Source of the DNA: Porticoccaceae bacterium
GTDB taxonomy: Bacteria; Pseudomonadota; Gammaproteobacteria; Pseudomonadales; Porticoccaceae
Length of the DNA: 64,000 nt
Assembly (NCBI GenBank): GCA_023228865.1
Contig: JALOAH010000005.1
Span: forward strand, 1-64,000
Direction: 5' to 3'
Below the pieces are notes generated by a model. It was given only the letters and a program-made list of their open reading frames with translations, searched no databases and was not told where the DNA came from. Shown here in pieces: positions 7,261-15,379 of this stretch. Each line of letters starts with the position of its first letter. The stretch's first letter is position 1. Position numbers and translations under genes: made by a program.

Positions 7261-9195
7261 TCAATGGCTTATGATCTGGCGGTAAATACCGGGAAGCGCC
7301 AACGACAGATGCTCGGGCTTGTGCACCATGGCATAGCCGCCACGGCCAAACAGGTGGGCGATATAGTGATGGGCGTCGCGATCAATGGTCACCCCGAATA
7401 CTTTTAGTTCCTGTTGCCGGGCATCGAGAATTGCGCGCCGAGTATCCTCAATGGCGTAGCGCCCCTCGTAATAATCGCTATCGTTGGGTTTGCCGTCGGT
7501 CAACACCAACAGCAGGCGATGGCGATTGGGGCGACGGCAAAGCTCTACTGTGGTGTGACGGATAGCCGCGCCCATTCGCGTGTAGTGGCCAGGCTTGAGA
7601 CTGGCGATCCGGCGTTCAGTGACCTCGCTCATGGCCTCGTCAAATGATTTGAGTGTATTCACCCAGACCCGGTGGCGCCGATGGGAGGTAAAGGTTTGAA
7701 TACTGTAGTCATCTCCGCAGGCAGCCAAGCCATGGGCCAATACCAGCAAGGCTTCCTTCTCGATATCCACGACACGCCGATCCTCCACCCAGGCATCGGT
7801 GGATAGGGATATGTCAATGAGAATAGACACCGCCAGATCCCTCGCCTGGGCGCGAGTGCTCATATAGAGCCCGGCACTACTGTCACCCACGGCAGCGAAA
7901 TCGCAGCGGGCGCGGATCACAGCATCCATATCCAGCTCGTTGCCATCGACCTGGCTGCGCAGCCATTGCCGGCGCGGCCGCAGCGCCTCAAATTGGCGCC
8001 TGACCCGGCGAATGCGCCGCCGTGTCTGTTCATCGATTCCCCTGTGGTCACCCTCTTCATGGTGCAGCCCGGACAGCACACGGCAGTGGTGGGGTTGATA
8101 TTCCTGCTTGCGCCAATTCCACTCAGGATAAGTGTGGGCAGCACGCAGTTGTTCGCCCCCTGCTGTGGCAGGGGATAGATCCAGATCCATTTTCAGGCGG
8201 GAAGCGGCGCGCTGCTGGTTGGGACTGAGGGTGATTTCATCCATCTGCTCGGCATTGCTCTTGGCGTTCTTATCCTCTTCGTCATCAATCATGCGGTTGA
8301 CGTTGACCATTTCAGCCAGTGAGAGAATTTTCTCGAAACGGTTGAATACCAGGGGGTCATCCCGTTCACTTTGATCCTGCCGACGCCGCTCCGCCTTGCG
8401 CTTATTGGGAGTCTCGCCACTGACAGCTGGCGGTGGTTCATCCTGTTCGTCCGCGTCTGCATCCCGCGCCACGGTGCCGAGGTGACCCAGATTGGCCCAC
8501 AGCGGCACAGGCAGTGGTCGCCGGTAATTCTGCGGTGCACGGATTTCCCGCAAACTCATGGTCTGATCCAGTACAGCCTCATGATAGCGGCTAGCCTGGT
8601 TATCGAGCGTCACATCGGCGCCTAAAAGCGAGCAAATAACCGCTTCGATAGCGGCCTCCACCGGCGGCAGCTGGCGGGCGGGACGCATCGCCAGTATTTC
8701 TCGACGCAGCCGGGCATGGCGCGAACCCAAGCCGGGAAATTGTTTCAACACTGCTTCCGTGGCGGTTAGTGCCTGCCGCAAGCTGCTAATATCCTGGCGC
8801 AGGGGGTCTTGGTAGGAGGGGACTGGCGTCATATTGGCAAGCAAGGCAGCCAACCAGAAGTACAGGTCACGATTAAGCTTGGCGTCGTCAAAGAGTGCAA
8901 TACTCGGCGGCAATAACAGATTTTCCTCGTCGAGACGGGCGATATCCAAGGTTTCTTCGTCAAATCCCAGGCGTTGCCGCCAGCTGAGTCGATGTGACGA
9001 GGTGCGCGCCGCGACAGAGGCCACGGCAACCCCTGGCTGACCACCGCCGGCACGAAAGAAAACCGCCAGCGACCCCGCGACACTGCTCAGACTAACTGCC
9101 GCAGCCGGGTAGTTCGGAAAACTGGTGCTGTATGCGGACACCCAGCGATGCCATACACGCCCGACTTTTTCTTCGAACTCCAGCCATTCAAACAC
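7261..9195 (-). CDS. norD: NorD, von Willebrand factor A-domain nitric oxide reductase activation protein
   Basis: A 644-residue protein of normal NorD length. The C-terminal third is a VWA domain. Its metal-site motif DISLST fits D-x-S-x-S; IQTFTSHRRHRVWVN and LVLTDGKPNDSDYY supply the remaining metal-site residues. The N-terminal part is the variable, acidic helical region typical of NorD/CbbO. NorD pairs with the AAA+ ATPase NorQ, encoded immediately upstream, to insert non-heme iron into NorB (known from Paracoccus and CbbQO relatives). The gap from norQ is 12 bases. No frameshift or missing motif seen. Confidence 0.9.
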   Translation of the reverse strand: MFEWLEFEEKVGRVWHRWVSAYSTSFPNYPAAAVSLSSVAGSLAVFFRAGGGQPGVAVASVAARTSSHRLSWRQRLGFDEETLDIARLDEENLLLPPSIALFDDAKLNRDLYFWLAALLANMTPVPSYQDPLRQDISSLRQALTATEAVLKQFPGLGSRHARLRREILAMRPARQLPPVEAAIEAVICSLLGADVTLDNQASRYHEAVLDQTMSLREIRAPQNYRRPLPVPLWANLGHLGTVARDADADEQDEPPPAVSGETPNKRKAERRRQDQSERDDPLVFNRFEKILSLAEMVNVNRMIDDEEDKNAKSNAEQMDEITLSPNQQRAASRLKMDLDLSPATAGGEQLRAAHTYPEWNWRKQEYQPHHCRVLSGLHHEEGDHRGIDEQTRRRIRRVRRQFEALRPRRQWLRSQVDGNELDMDAVIRARCDFAAVGDSSAGLYMSTRAQARDLAVSILIDISLSTDAWVEDRRVVDIEKEALLVLAHGLAACGDDYSIQTFTSHRRHRVWVNTLKSFDEAMSEVTERRIASLKPGHYTRMGAAIRHTTVELCRRPNRHRLLLVLTDGKPNDSDYYEGRYAIEDTRRAILDARQQELKVFGVTIDRDAHHYIAHLFGRGGYAMVHKPEHLSLALPGIYRQIISH

Positions 9196-9207
9196 GGGGA
9201 AAACCTG

Positions 9208-10026
9208 TCAGTCTTCGCCGAATGTGGCGCGAATCACTTCCATCAAGCCTTCCTGGACATCTGGCTCGTCACTCAATGGTTCCACCAGGGTCGCCAGAGC
9301 GGCCTGGAGCACAGGCATGCCATTGGCGATAAGCGTGGCGCAATAAATCAACAGTCGCGTCGACACGCCCTCCTCCAGATCCTGCCCCTTCATGGCCCGC
9401 AGTCGTGCCGCGAGGTTTACCAGGGCTGCGCACTGCTGTGGCGGTAGACCGCTCTCTCTGGCGACAATGTCGCGCTCCAGATTGGCTGGCGGAAAATCAA
9501 AACTCTTGGCGACAAAACGCTGTCGTGTACTGGGCTTAAGGGATTTGAGAATATGCTGGTAACCAGGATTGTAGGATACCACCAGCATGAAGTCATTCGG
9601 GGCTTCAAGGAGTTCACCGGTTCGCTCCAGGGGCAACAGACGGCGGTCGTCGGTCAATGGATGCAGCACCACAGTTACGTCTTTGCGGGCTTCTACCACT
9701 TCGTCGAGATAGCAGATTCCGCCGCTGCGCACGGCCTCGGTCAATGGCCCGTCCACCCAGCGGGTCTCGCCACCCTGCAGCAGGTAGCGCCCGGTCAGAT
9801 CCGCGGCCGTGAGGTCGTCGTGGCAAGAAACCGTAAATAACGGGCGTCCTAGCTTTGCCGCCATATGGGTAACAAAACGGGTTTTGCCGCAGCCTGTAGG
9901 CCCCTTGAGCAACAGGGGAAGACGTTGGCGATAAGCCTGTTCGAACAGCTCGCATTCATTGCCTACGGGCTGGTAAAACGGAACATCCCCCCGGATCGAT
10001 GCACCCGCTCTTGCCGGGTTGCTCAT
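9208..10026 (-). CDS. norQ: NorQ, MoxR/CbbQ-type AAA+ ATPase
   Basis: A 272-residue AAA+ ATPase. Walker A is GPTGCGKT (residues 42-49) and Walker B is GGICYLDEV (D108, E109); sensor-1 is around VVSYNPGYQ, and STRQRFVAKSFDFP is the CbbQ/NorQ-type arginine-finger region. CbbQ/NorQ ATPases remodel a partner enzyme together with a VWA protein, here NorD encoded just downstream. The target is NorB, encoded 78 bases upstream. The C-terminal domain (VSTRLLIYCATLIANG) is the CbbQ_C region. All key residues are present. Confidence 0.93.
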   Translation of the reverse strand: MSNPARAGASIRGDVPFYQPVGNECELFEQAYRQRLPLLLKGPTGCGKTRFVTHMAAKLGRPLFTVSCHDDLTAADLTGRYLLQGGETRWVDGPLTEAVRSGGICYLDEVVEARKDVTVVLHPLTDDRRLLPLERTGELLEAPNDFMLVVSYNPGYQHILKSLKPSTRQRFVAKSFDFPPANLERDIVARESGLPPQQCAALVNLAARLRAMKGQDLEEGVSTRLLIYCATLIANGMPVLQAALATLVEPLSDEPDVQEGLMEVIRATFGED

Positions 10027-10104
10027 AACTGAATACTCACAAGCCTGCTGACGAAAGCGAATAGCATCGTCGGCAAAAGATTTTCTTTCACCATCACTTT
10101 GAGG

Positions 10105-11466
10105 TTAGCCATTACCAGCTGTCGCCGCCTGCTGCATGCCGGAACTGGAGGTAGAGGCCTGCTCCCTGGCGGGGCCGAAAATGGCGATGAAAAAGACGGT
10201 GGCGGCGATGGCGACCACAACCCCGGCACCCAGACGCATGTAATAAAACAGTTGTAGCTGATCCTGCACCTCCATGTAATTCATACCCAGCACCCGTTGC
10301 AGATGTGTTTGCACGACACCGGCAAAGGTCAAGGTAAACGTCATAAAACACATGGCCGATGTCATCAGCCAGAAACTCCACATGTTGAGGATTTGGTTGT
10401 AGGGCTGCACTCGCCGCAACTGCGGCATGGCATAGGTGATGACGGCAATAACAGTCATGACGTAGGCACCAAAGAAGGCCAAATGGCCATGGGCAGCGGT
10501 GACTTGAGTACCGTGGCTATAATAGTTGACGAAAGACAGGGTATGCATGAAACCCCAAACGCCGGCACCGAAAAAGGCCAGTGTGGCGCTGCCCAGAGTC
10601 CACAGCATGGCGGCCTTGTTAGGATGGTTGCGCCGCCCTTTCCAGAACATAAAAAAGGCGAACATGACCATGGCAAAAAATGGCAATACTTCCAGTGTCG
10701 AGAAGATGCTTGACAGTGGCTGCCAGTAGCCGGGAGCACCAATCCAGTAGTAGTGATGCCCAGTGCCCAGGAGACCGGAAAACAAGGCTAAACCGATGAT
10801 AACGTAAAGCCACTTCTCAATGATCTCACGATCCACACCGGTCATTTTGATCAACAGGTATGCCAGTAGCGACGCCATGATGAGTTCCCACACACCTTCC
10901 ACCCACAGGTGCACCACCCACCACCAGTACAATTTGTCCACGGCAAGATTGCTGGGGTTGTAGAAGGCAAATAACCAAAACACTGCGGCGAGCCACAAGC
11001 CGAGCATCAACACCATATTTATCGCCGTTTTGCGTCCCTTGATGAGTGTCATACTGGTGTTGTAGAGAAACATCAGAAAGGAAATGGTAATGAGGATTTT
11101 CGACCACAGGGGCTGCTCGAGAAATTCCCGACCCTCGTGAATCCCCAGCTGATAGCTCAGCAGTGCACCAGCACCAGCCACTGCAAAAATAGCCAGCTGG
11201 AGATAGGCAATCAGCGGACTGTGTATTTCAGTTTCCGCCTCTTCTGGCATCAGATAGTAGGTGCACCCCATAAAACCAATCAACAACCACACCACCAGTA
11301 AGTTGGTATGACTCATGCGCATGATATGGAAGGGCATGGCTTCAGCCAGGAATTCAGGCATAACATACACAGTGCCCGCCATAATGCCGAATACGACCTG
11401 CAGCGCAAATAGCGCCATTGCGACCGCAAAGAACGGGTAGGCCACCCGCTGTGTTTCGTATTTCAT
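10105..11466 (-). CDS. norB: NorB, cytochrome bc-type nitric oxide reductase catalytic subunit
   Basis: A 453-residue, 12-helix inner-membrane protein of the heme-copper superfamily. The heme b ligand H53 lies in MRMSHTNLLVVW. The non-heme iron site is formed by H186 in HLWVEGVWE with H237 and H238 in GTGHHYYWIG; E190 in the same helix is the conserved NorB glutamate. H326 and H328 in TAAHGHLAFFG ligate the hemes. It reduces NO to nitrous oxide using electrons from NorC. It is the short, cytochrome c-dependent form, not the quinol-dependent qNor, because there is no N-terminal extension and a norC gene precedes it. Confidence 0.95.
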   Translation of the reverse strand: MKYETQRVAYPFFAVAMALFALQVVFGIMAGTVYVMPEFLAEAMPFHIMRMSHTNLLVVWLLIGFMGCTYYLMPEEAETEIHSPLIAYLQLAIFAVAGAGALLSYQLGIHEGREFLEQPLWSKILITISFLMFLYNTSMTLIKGRKTAINMVLMLGLWLAAVFWLFAFYNPSNLAVDKLYWWWVVHLWVEGVWELIMASLLAYLLIKMTGVDREIIEKWLYVIIGLALFSGLLGTGHHYYWIGAPGYWQPLSSIFSTLEVLPFFAMVMFAFFMFWKGRRNHPNKAAMLWTLGSATLAFFGAGVWGFMHTLSFVNYYSHGTQVTAAHGHLAFFGAYVMTVIAVITYAMPQLRRVQPYNQILNMWSFWLMTSAMCFMTFTLTFAGVVQTHLQRVLGMNYMEVQDQLQLFYYMRLGAGVVVAIAATVFFIAIFGPAREQASTSSSGMQQAATAGNG

Positions 11467-11517
11467 CGAACAGATCCTCTTACAGTAAACGTGGTGCGTT
11501 GATTGCCTGATAGCGTA

Positions 11518-11970
11518 CTAGCCCGCCGGTGTCGGCGGCCAGTTTTGCGTATTGATGGCATCGGTCCACTGGAAAAAGTCCACCAGGGCATCCAGCTCTT
11601 CTTCGCTCAAATCGAATTTGGGCATCACACGGCGACCGGGAACATTGAGGGGCTGAGCCCTAATCCAGGCTTTAAGGCTGGCGCGGGCGGCTTCAGGGTT
11701 TTCGCGCCCGCCGTAGCGTGTCCAGACATTGCCTATTTCGGGGGCGAAATAGGCGCCCTCACCGAGAATACTGTGGCAATTAATGCAACTGTTTTTTTCC
11801 CACACATGCTTGCCGTGTTTGACCTGGTCGGTCAACCCTTCTTTATCTGTCGACACATTGACCATGTACCAGTGCGTATGGCCGGTAAGGCCGGCAAAAA
11901 GCAGGAAAAAAAACAGCGATCCGCCATAGAATATATTGCGTGCCGCCGACTTGGTGAGAGCTTCGGCCAT
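11518..11970 (-). CDS. norC: NorC, membrane-anchored cytochrome c subunit of nitric oxide reductase
   Basis: 150 residues with one N-terminal membrane anchor (about 12-32) and a periplasmic cytochrome c domain. The heme-binding motif is CINCH (C62, C65, H66) and the likely axial methionine is M116 in RRVMPKFD. It passes electrons from periplasmic carriers to NorB. It is the first gene of the leftward norCBQD operon, 51 bases before norB. Its upstream region contains clustered CATGT/ACATG half-sites but no FNR-type box. The family call is secure. Confidence 0.95.
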   Translation of the reverse strand: MAEALTKSAARNIFYGGSLFFFLLFAGLTGHTHWYMVNVSTDKEGLTDQVKHGKHVWEKNSCINCHSILGEGAYFAPEIGNVWTRYGGRENPEAARASLKAWIRAQPLNVPGRRVMPKFDLSEEELDALVDFFQWTDAINTQNWPPTPAG

Positions 11971-12012
11971 TGGATTTCTCCATAGTTAACTATTTTAAGC
12001 TGCCCATTATTT

Positions 12013-12063
12013 ACATGGGGCATGTACCATGTCCGGGGCAGAACCACTGTGACATAAATGTTA
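12013..12063. promoter_or_regulatory. Candidate operators in the norC-nnrS divergent region
   Basis: The 348-base region between norC (start 11970) and nnrS (start 12319) holds no convincing gene. Its norC-proximal part has a perfect palindrome ACATG-GGG-CATGT at 12013-12025, another CATGT at 12028-12032, and a near-perfect dyad TGACAT-AA-ATGTTA at 12050-12063. On the leftward strand a TAAAAT -10-like hexamer lies near the norC start, with no good -35 at normal spacing, which fits an activator-dependent promoter. These dyads do not match the FNR box, and I cannot assign them to NsrR, NorR or Dnr with confidence. NO-responsive control is inferred from the genes served. Confidence 0.35.
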
Positions 12064-12318
12064 CACATGGTTTATAGTTGTTTTTTGCGGATGTTACAAC
12101 GATTATTTCCCCTAAAATCCGGGAGCGCATTTTCAATAGGGGTTGAAACTCCCTGTGAATGCAGACACCATCACAGCGTAAAGCAGGATAAGGCAGAATA
12201 ATCTCTGTCGTGTACCTGTTCAAAAAAACCTCGCTGAAATCGGTCTTGGCTTGATTGTTGAGGTTTTGACTAGTCATGGGGCAAGGCTCCGTCACAATGT
12301 TTACTGAGGGAACTTCGC

Positions 12319-13518
12319 GTGCAAAATTCTAATGTCAGACAGGTCGGGACACCCCGACCGATATTGAGGTTGGCATTTCGACCCCTGTTTTTTGGGGGAA
12401 CCCTGTTTTCCCTGGTTGCGATACTCTGGTGGGTAATTTTCTGGCTACACCCGTCTCCCTGGCAGCCCTATGGCGGCCCGACCTGGTGGCACGGCCATGA
12501 GATGCTATTCGGCTTTGGCAGCGCCATTGTGGTGGGTTTCCTCCTTACCGCAGTGCAAAACTGGACAGGAGTGCCGGGGCTGCGCGGAGGCCTGCTGGCG
12601 CTGCTGGCCGGCGTTTGGTTGCTGGCTCGCCTGTTGCTGGCATTTGGCGCAGGATTGCCCAGAGGATTGCTGGTTGCCGTGGATCTCTCCTTCCTGTTGC
12701 TTGCTGCCGCAGCGATGGCCTATCCAGTGGTGAAGGTCAAACAGTGGCGCAATATCATGTTCGTACCCATGCTGTTTGTGCTGGCCTTATTAAATGGTGC
12801 CAGCCATTGGGGAGTGTTGAGGGATCGACCGGATCTCGCCCTGCAAGCGCTCCATGGCGCCGTTTTGCTCATCACCCTGTTTATTGTCGTCATCGGCGGT
12901 CGAGTTATACCCTTTTTCACCGCCAACGGCACAGGTTGTCAGCGACTGCCAGCGAAACGCTGGCTGGAAGTGCTCAGTGGCGCCTCCATGATACTGCTGG
13001 TGATCAGCGCCTTCATCGGCTTCTCCAGGGTGCCCGCGGCGATCATGGTGCCTTTGTGCGTTGCCGCTGCTGTAGTTAACGGCTGGCGCTTCCTGCGCTG
13101 GGGCTACCAGCACTGCTGGAACGTGCCCCTGCTGTGGTCACTGCATCTATCCTATGTCTTCATTCCAGTGGGATTATTGGCTCTCGCCTTCTATGCCGCC
13201 GGGTTGCTGGCCAATGTCAGCATCGCCTTGCACTGTTTCACCGTCGGCGCTATCGGCGGCATGATCCTGGCGATGATTTCCCGTGTCACCCTTGGCCATA
13301 CGGGTCGACCATTGTGCCCGCCTCGGGCAATGGCCGCCGCCTACATCCTGATCCTGAGCGGCGCGGCCATCCGTGTGCTGGTGCCCGCTTTGTTGCCGGC
13401 ACTATCCCAATGGGGCATCGGACTTTCTGGCGTTCTGTGGCTACTGGCCTACGGCTTATTCTGTTTTTACTATGGCCCCATGCTGCTGACCCCTCGGGTT
13501 GACGGCGGCAATGGCTAG
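12319..13518 (+). CDS. nnrS: NnrS family heme/copper membrane protein
   Basis: 399 residues with about 12 hydrophobic helices. It starts with LRLAFRPLFFGGTLFSL, then HPSPWQPYGGPTWWHGHEMLFGFGSAIVVGFLLTAVQNWTG. Conserved polar spots typical of NnrS are WHGHEM, GGRVIPFFTANG and GGMILAMISRVTLGHTGRP. NnrS proteins co-occur with denitrification genes and relieve nitrosative stress; in Vibrio cholerae NnrS protects the cellular iron pool from nitric oxide. The start is GTG with GAGGG 8 bases upstream. It is divergent from norC and is followed by a 40-residue Cys-rich open reading frame. Confidence 0.9.
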   Translation: MQNSNVRQVGTPRPILRLAFRPLFFGGTLFSLVAILWWVIFWLHPSPWQPYGGPTWWHGHEMLFGFGSAIVVGFLLTAVQNWTGVPGLRGGLLALLAGVWLLARLLLAFGAGLPRGLLVAVDLSFLLLAAAAMAYPVVKVKQWRNIMFVPMLFVLALLNGASHWGVLRDRPDLALQALHGAVLLITLFIVVIGGRVIPFFTANGTGCQRLPAKRWLEVLSGASMILLVISAFIGFSRVPAAIMVPLCVAAAVVNGWRFLRWGYQHCWNVPLLWSLHLSYVFIPVGLLALAFYAAGLLANVSIALHCFTVGAIGGMILAMISRVTLGHTGRPLCPPRAMAAAYILILSGAAIRVLVPALLPALSQWGIGLSGVLWLLAYGLFCFYYGPMLLTPRVDGGNG

Positions 13519-13620
13519 GAAGCCGTCGAAGACAGAGACAAGGGTGATCCAGATCAATTAATCGACTATTTTAGTAGGTTATTATTTGCACCGAAAACAA
13601 CGTTTTGTGAGGAGTAATCT

Positions 13621-13743
13621 ATGAGTGATAGTTGTTGTGGTGGCTGTGGTGGCCAAGGTCACGAACCGAAAAAAGAACAGCCTGTCGTCCAGGAGCATAA
13701 TCCGGAAACTGAGCAAAAACAGGGACAGAAAGAGGACGAATAA
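13621..13743 (+). CDS. Cys-rich 40-residue microprotein (CCGGCGG) downstream of nnrS
   Basis: A 40-codon frame from ATG to TAA, preceded by an excellent ribosome binding site (GAGGAG, 7 bases before the start). The protein begins MSDSCCGGCGGQGHEPKKEQ and continues as a highly polar Gln/Glu/Lys tail with no hydrophobic segment. Three cysteines plus a histidine in the first 14 residues could bind a metal or iron-sulfur/nitrosyl species (inference). It lies 102 bases after nnrS on the same strand and so may belong to the NO-response unit. The ribosome binding site, biased composition and clean stop argue that it is translated. No family name is known to me. Confidence 0.55.
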   Translation: MSDSCCGGCGGQGHEPKKEQPVVQEHNPETEQKQGQKEDE

Positions 13744-13882
13744 TCTGTAGTCATTCAGAACTGACCTGAACGTTACCGTTTTTTAGAAAGTGATCTGTCA
13801 GGTCAAATTCAGCTCACCAACTTTTCCTTTTGGATTCTTTTGCCCTTGAGCAAAGTGTCCAGTAAAAGATGTGTGGTGCTGG

Positions 13883-14012
13883 AATGGCACTGACTTAGCA
13901 CCAAAGCCACAATTTTCGTCATTCCCGCGTAGGTGGGAATCTAAGAGTCTCGGCACCCTAGAAAAACTGGATTCCCGCCTACGCGGGAATGAAGGCTTAG
14001 GTCAGTGCCATT
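13883..14012. repeat. REP-doublet / MITE-like element, copy B
   Basis: A 130-bp nested inverted structure. The outer 12-bp ends AATGGCACTGAC (13883-13894) and GTCAGTGCCATT (14001-14012) are perfect inverted repeats. The inner 22-bp arms at 13920-13941 and 13970-13991 pair with one mismatch, and each also folds on itself (ATTCCCGC stem, 4-base loop). The inner hairpins match those at 5486-5550, but the outer ends differ. The 139 bases before it (13744-13882) show only a weak TGACCTGA/TCAGGTCA dyad. Confidence 0.7.
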
Positions 14013-14064
14013 TGGGTTCTGTTGATCTTTAAGGCTCGACCCCTTTAACTTAACGTTTTGCGTC

Positions 14065-14316
14065 TCACAACGTGAAAAATATGCGCTCGGCTGCACTGCG
14101 CTGTCAGGCCGACTCAACCTCGCACAGAGGCACTGCCTCAGCGGCCACTTTCAAACCGGCCGGATCTATCGCCTGCAGCAATTGGCCGACCACTTTCACC
14201 AAACCTTCGCTGGATACACTGCCCAGGCCGCTGCCGAGGATCTCGAGGCCCAGGAAATTCACGCTTGCAGATATTTCATCGATGCCAACAGCCCCAAACC
14301 CGTGGGCAGGTTCGGA
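14065..14316 (-). pseudogene. 3' remnant of a zinc/quinone-oxidoreductase-type MDR dehydrogenase
   Basis: Read leftward from 14316, 70 codons resemble the C-terminal end of medium-chain (quinone oxidoreductase-like) dehydrogenases: LEILGSGLGSVSSEGLVKVV, then PAGLKVAAEAVPLCEVESA. The next codon is TGA where the family has Trp (E-x-A-W), and the same frame continues QRSAAERIFFTL to a second stop at 14065. ERIFFTL matches the usual GRRIVFT-type terminus. An in-frame stop directly precedes the segment and no start or N-terminal domain is present. So this is a decayed 3' fragment with a Trp-to-stop change. Rightward frames over the same bases are shadows. The original substrate is unknown. Confidence 0.5.
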
Positions 14317-14464
14317 TTATGCAGTAACGGTTACCAGCAATGCGAAATCCGTCCTTCACCAGTCAGGATGTATCCCTGTTTGAGAAAAATTATCCTATTG
14401 TCTGGCATGGCAACCCAGAGCCTTAAATCCATGTCGAGTACTCTTCCCGATTGAACCCAGGGCT

Positions 14465-15343
14465 TCAGTGCTCCAGATCCTTGGTGCGATAGGAGCCCGG
14501 CGTCACACCCAGAACCCGCTTGAATGTTGACACCATATGAGCCAGAGATGAGAACCCGCATTCAGCAGAGATTATGGTCAATGACAAATTGCTGCTTTCA
14601 ATCAAGTCATGCGCCGTTTTTACGCGATGCTGGATAATATAGCGGTGGATAGGCATGCCCATGACCGCTTGAAAGCGCTGACGCAACAAACTGGCCGACA
14701 TTCTTTGCAGCTGCGCCAGCTGGGCGATCGTCAGTGGCTCACCAATACGGGCATGGATATATAACACCGTCTCATTGACTGCAGGGTCAGAAGTTCGAAT
14801 CACTTCCCCACTGCGATTTCCCAACGCAAGCCACTCCAGCTGAGCCGTGATGGCATCAATAATGCGTTCCACATACCGCACGGGGCGCGGGGCAGTTGGC
14901 GAAGTTGCGATCTCAAATATCTGCCGTGCCAGCACCGGCAAAAGTGCATCATTGATCTGTAACGGCACGCGATGGCGGCCAATTATCTTTTTCAAAACAT
15001 GCTGGGTGTCTCCTGAGGTGTACAGGAGATGGAACCACAGAGCCCGATCCTGGCTACGGAAACGTACCTCGGTTCCACTGGGGTGTAACATCACGCTATA
15101 CGGTACAGCGCTGGCTTCCGGACTCACACTCTGACCCGTGGGATATGCATCAATCGCTCTGCCGTAATGCACGGCGATCATCGCCATGGGCAAGGGCGGA
15201 ACAAAGAATCCCGTTGAAGGCTCGGTGACATAGGACTCAATCGCCAGGTGGTTGGAGCCACGATTCTCCCACTGCGCTACCGGCTTGGCATCTACACCCT
15301 GCTGAACCAGTGCCGAGGTCTCTTTGAACAGCGGATCGATCAT
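14465..15343 (-). CDS. AraC/XylS-family transcriptional regulator
   Basis: 292 residues. The N-terminal 170 form an effector domain (PPLPMAMIAVHYGRAIDAYP; PSGTEVRFRSQDRALWFHLL) and the C-terminal 100 form the double helix-turn-helix. The first helix-turn-helix includes IGEPLTIAQLAQLQRMSASL and RQRFQAVMGMPIHRYI; the second ends in SAECGFSSLAHMVSTFKRVL, then GVTPGSYR, the hallmark second AraC helix. It is the last gene of the leftward operon that starts at 21044, 36 bases after the ferredoxin reductase, so it probably controls that operon (inference). The effector is unknown. Confidence 0.88.
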   Translation of the reverse strand: MIDPLFKETSALVQQGVDAKPVAQWENRGSNHLAIESYVTEPSTGFFVPPLPMAMIAVHYGRAIDAYPTGQSVSPEASAVPYSVMLHPSGTEVRFRSQDRALWFHLLYTSGDTQHVLKKIIGRHRVPLQINDALLPVLARQIFEIATSPTAPRPVRYVERIIDAITAQLEWLALGNRSGEVIRTSDPAVNETVLYIHARIGEPLTIAQLAQLQRMSASLLRQRFQAVMGMPIHRYIIQHRVKTAHDLIESSNLSLTIISAECGFSSLAHMVSTFKRVLGVTPGSYRTKDLEH

Positions 15344-15379
15344 CCTGTTCCCTCCCCAGGATATTCGGGCGTCCCTGGC

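Noticed and set aside
12011..12295. A 94-residue leftward frame between norC and nnrS
   Set aside because: Overlaps the regulatory dyads, has no family character and no good ribosome binding site.
14072..14454. Two rightward frames
   Set aside because: Shadows of the leftward dehydrogenase remnant; their composition is not protein-like.
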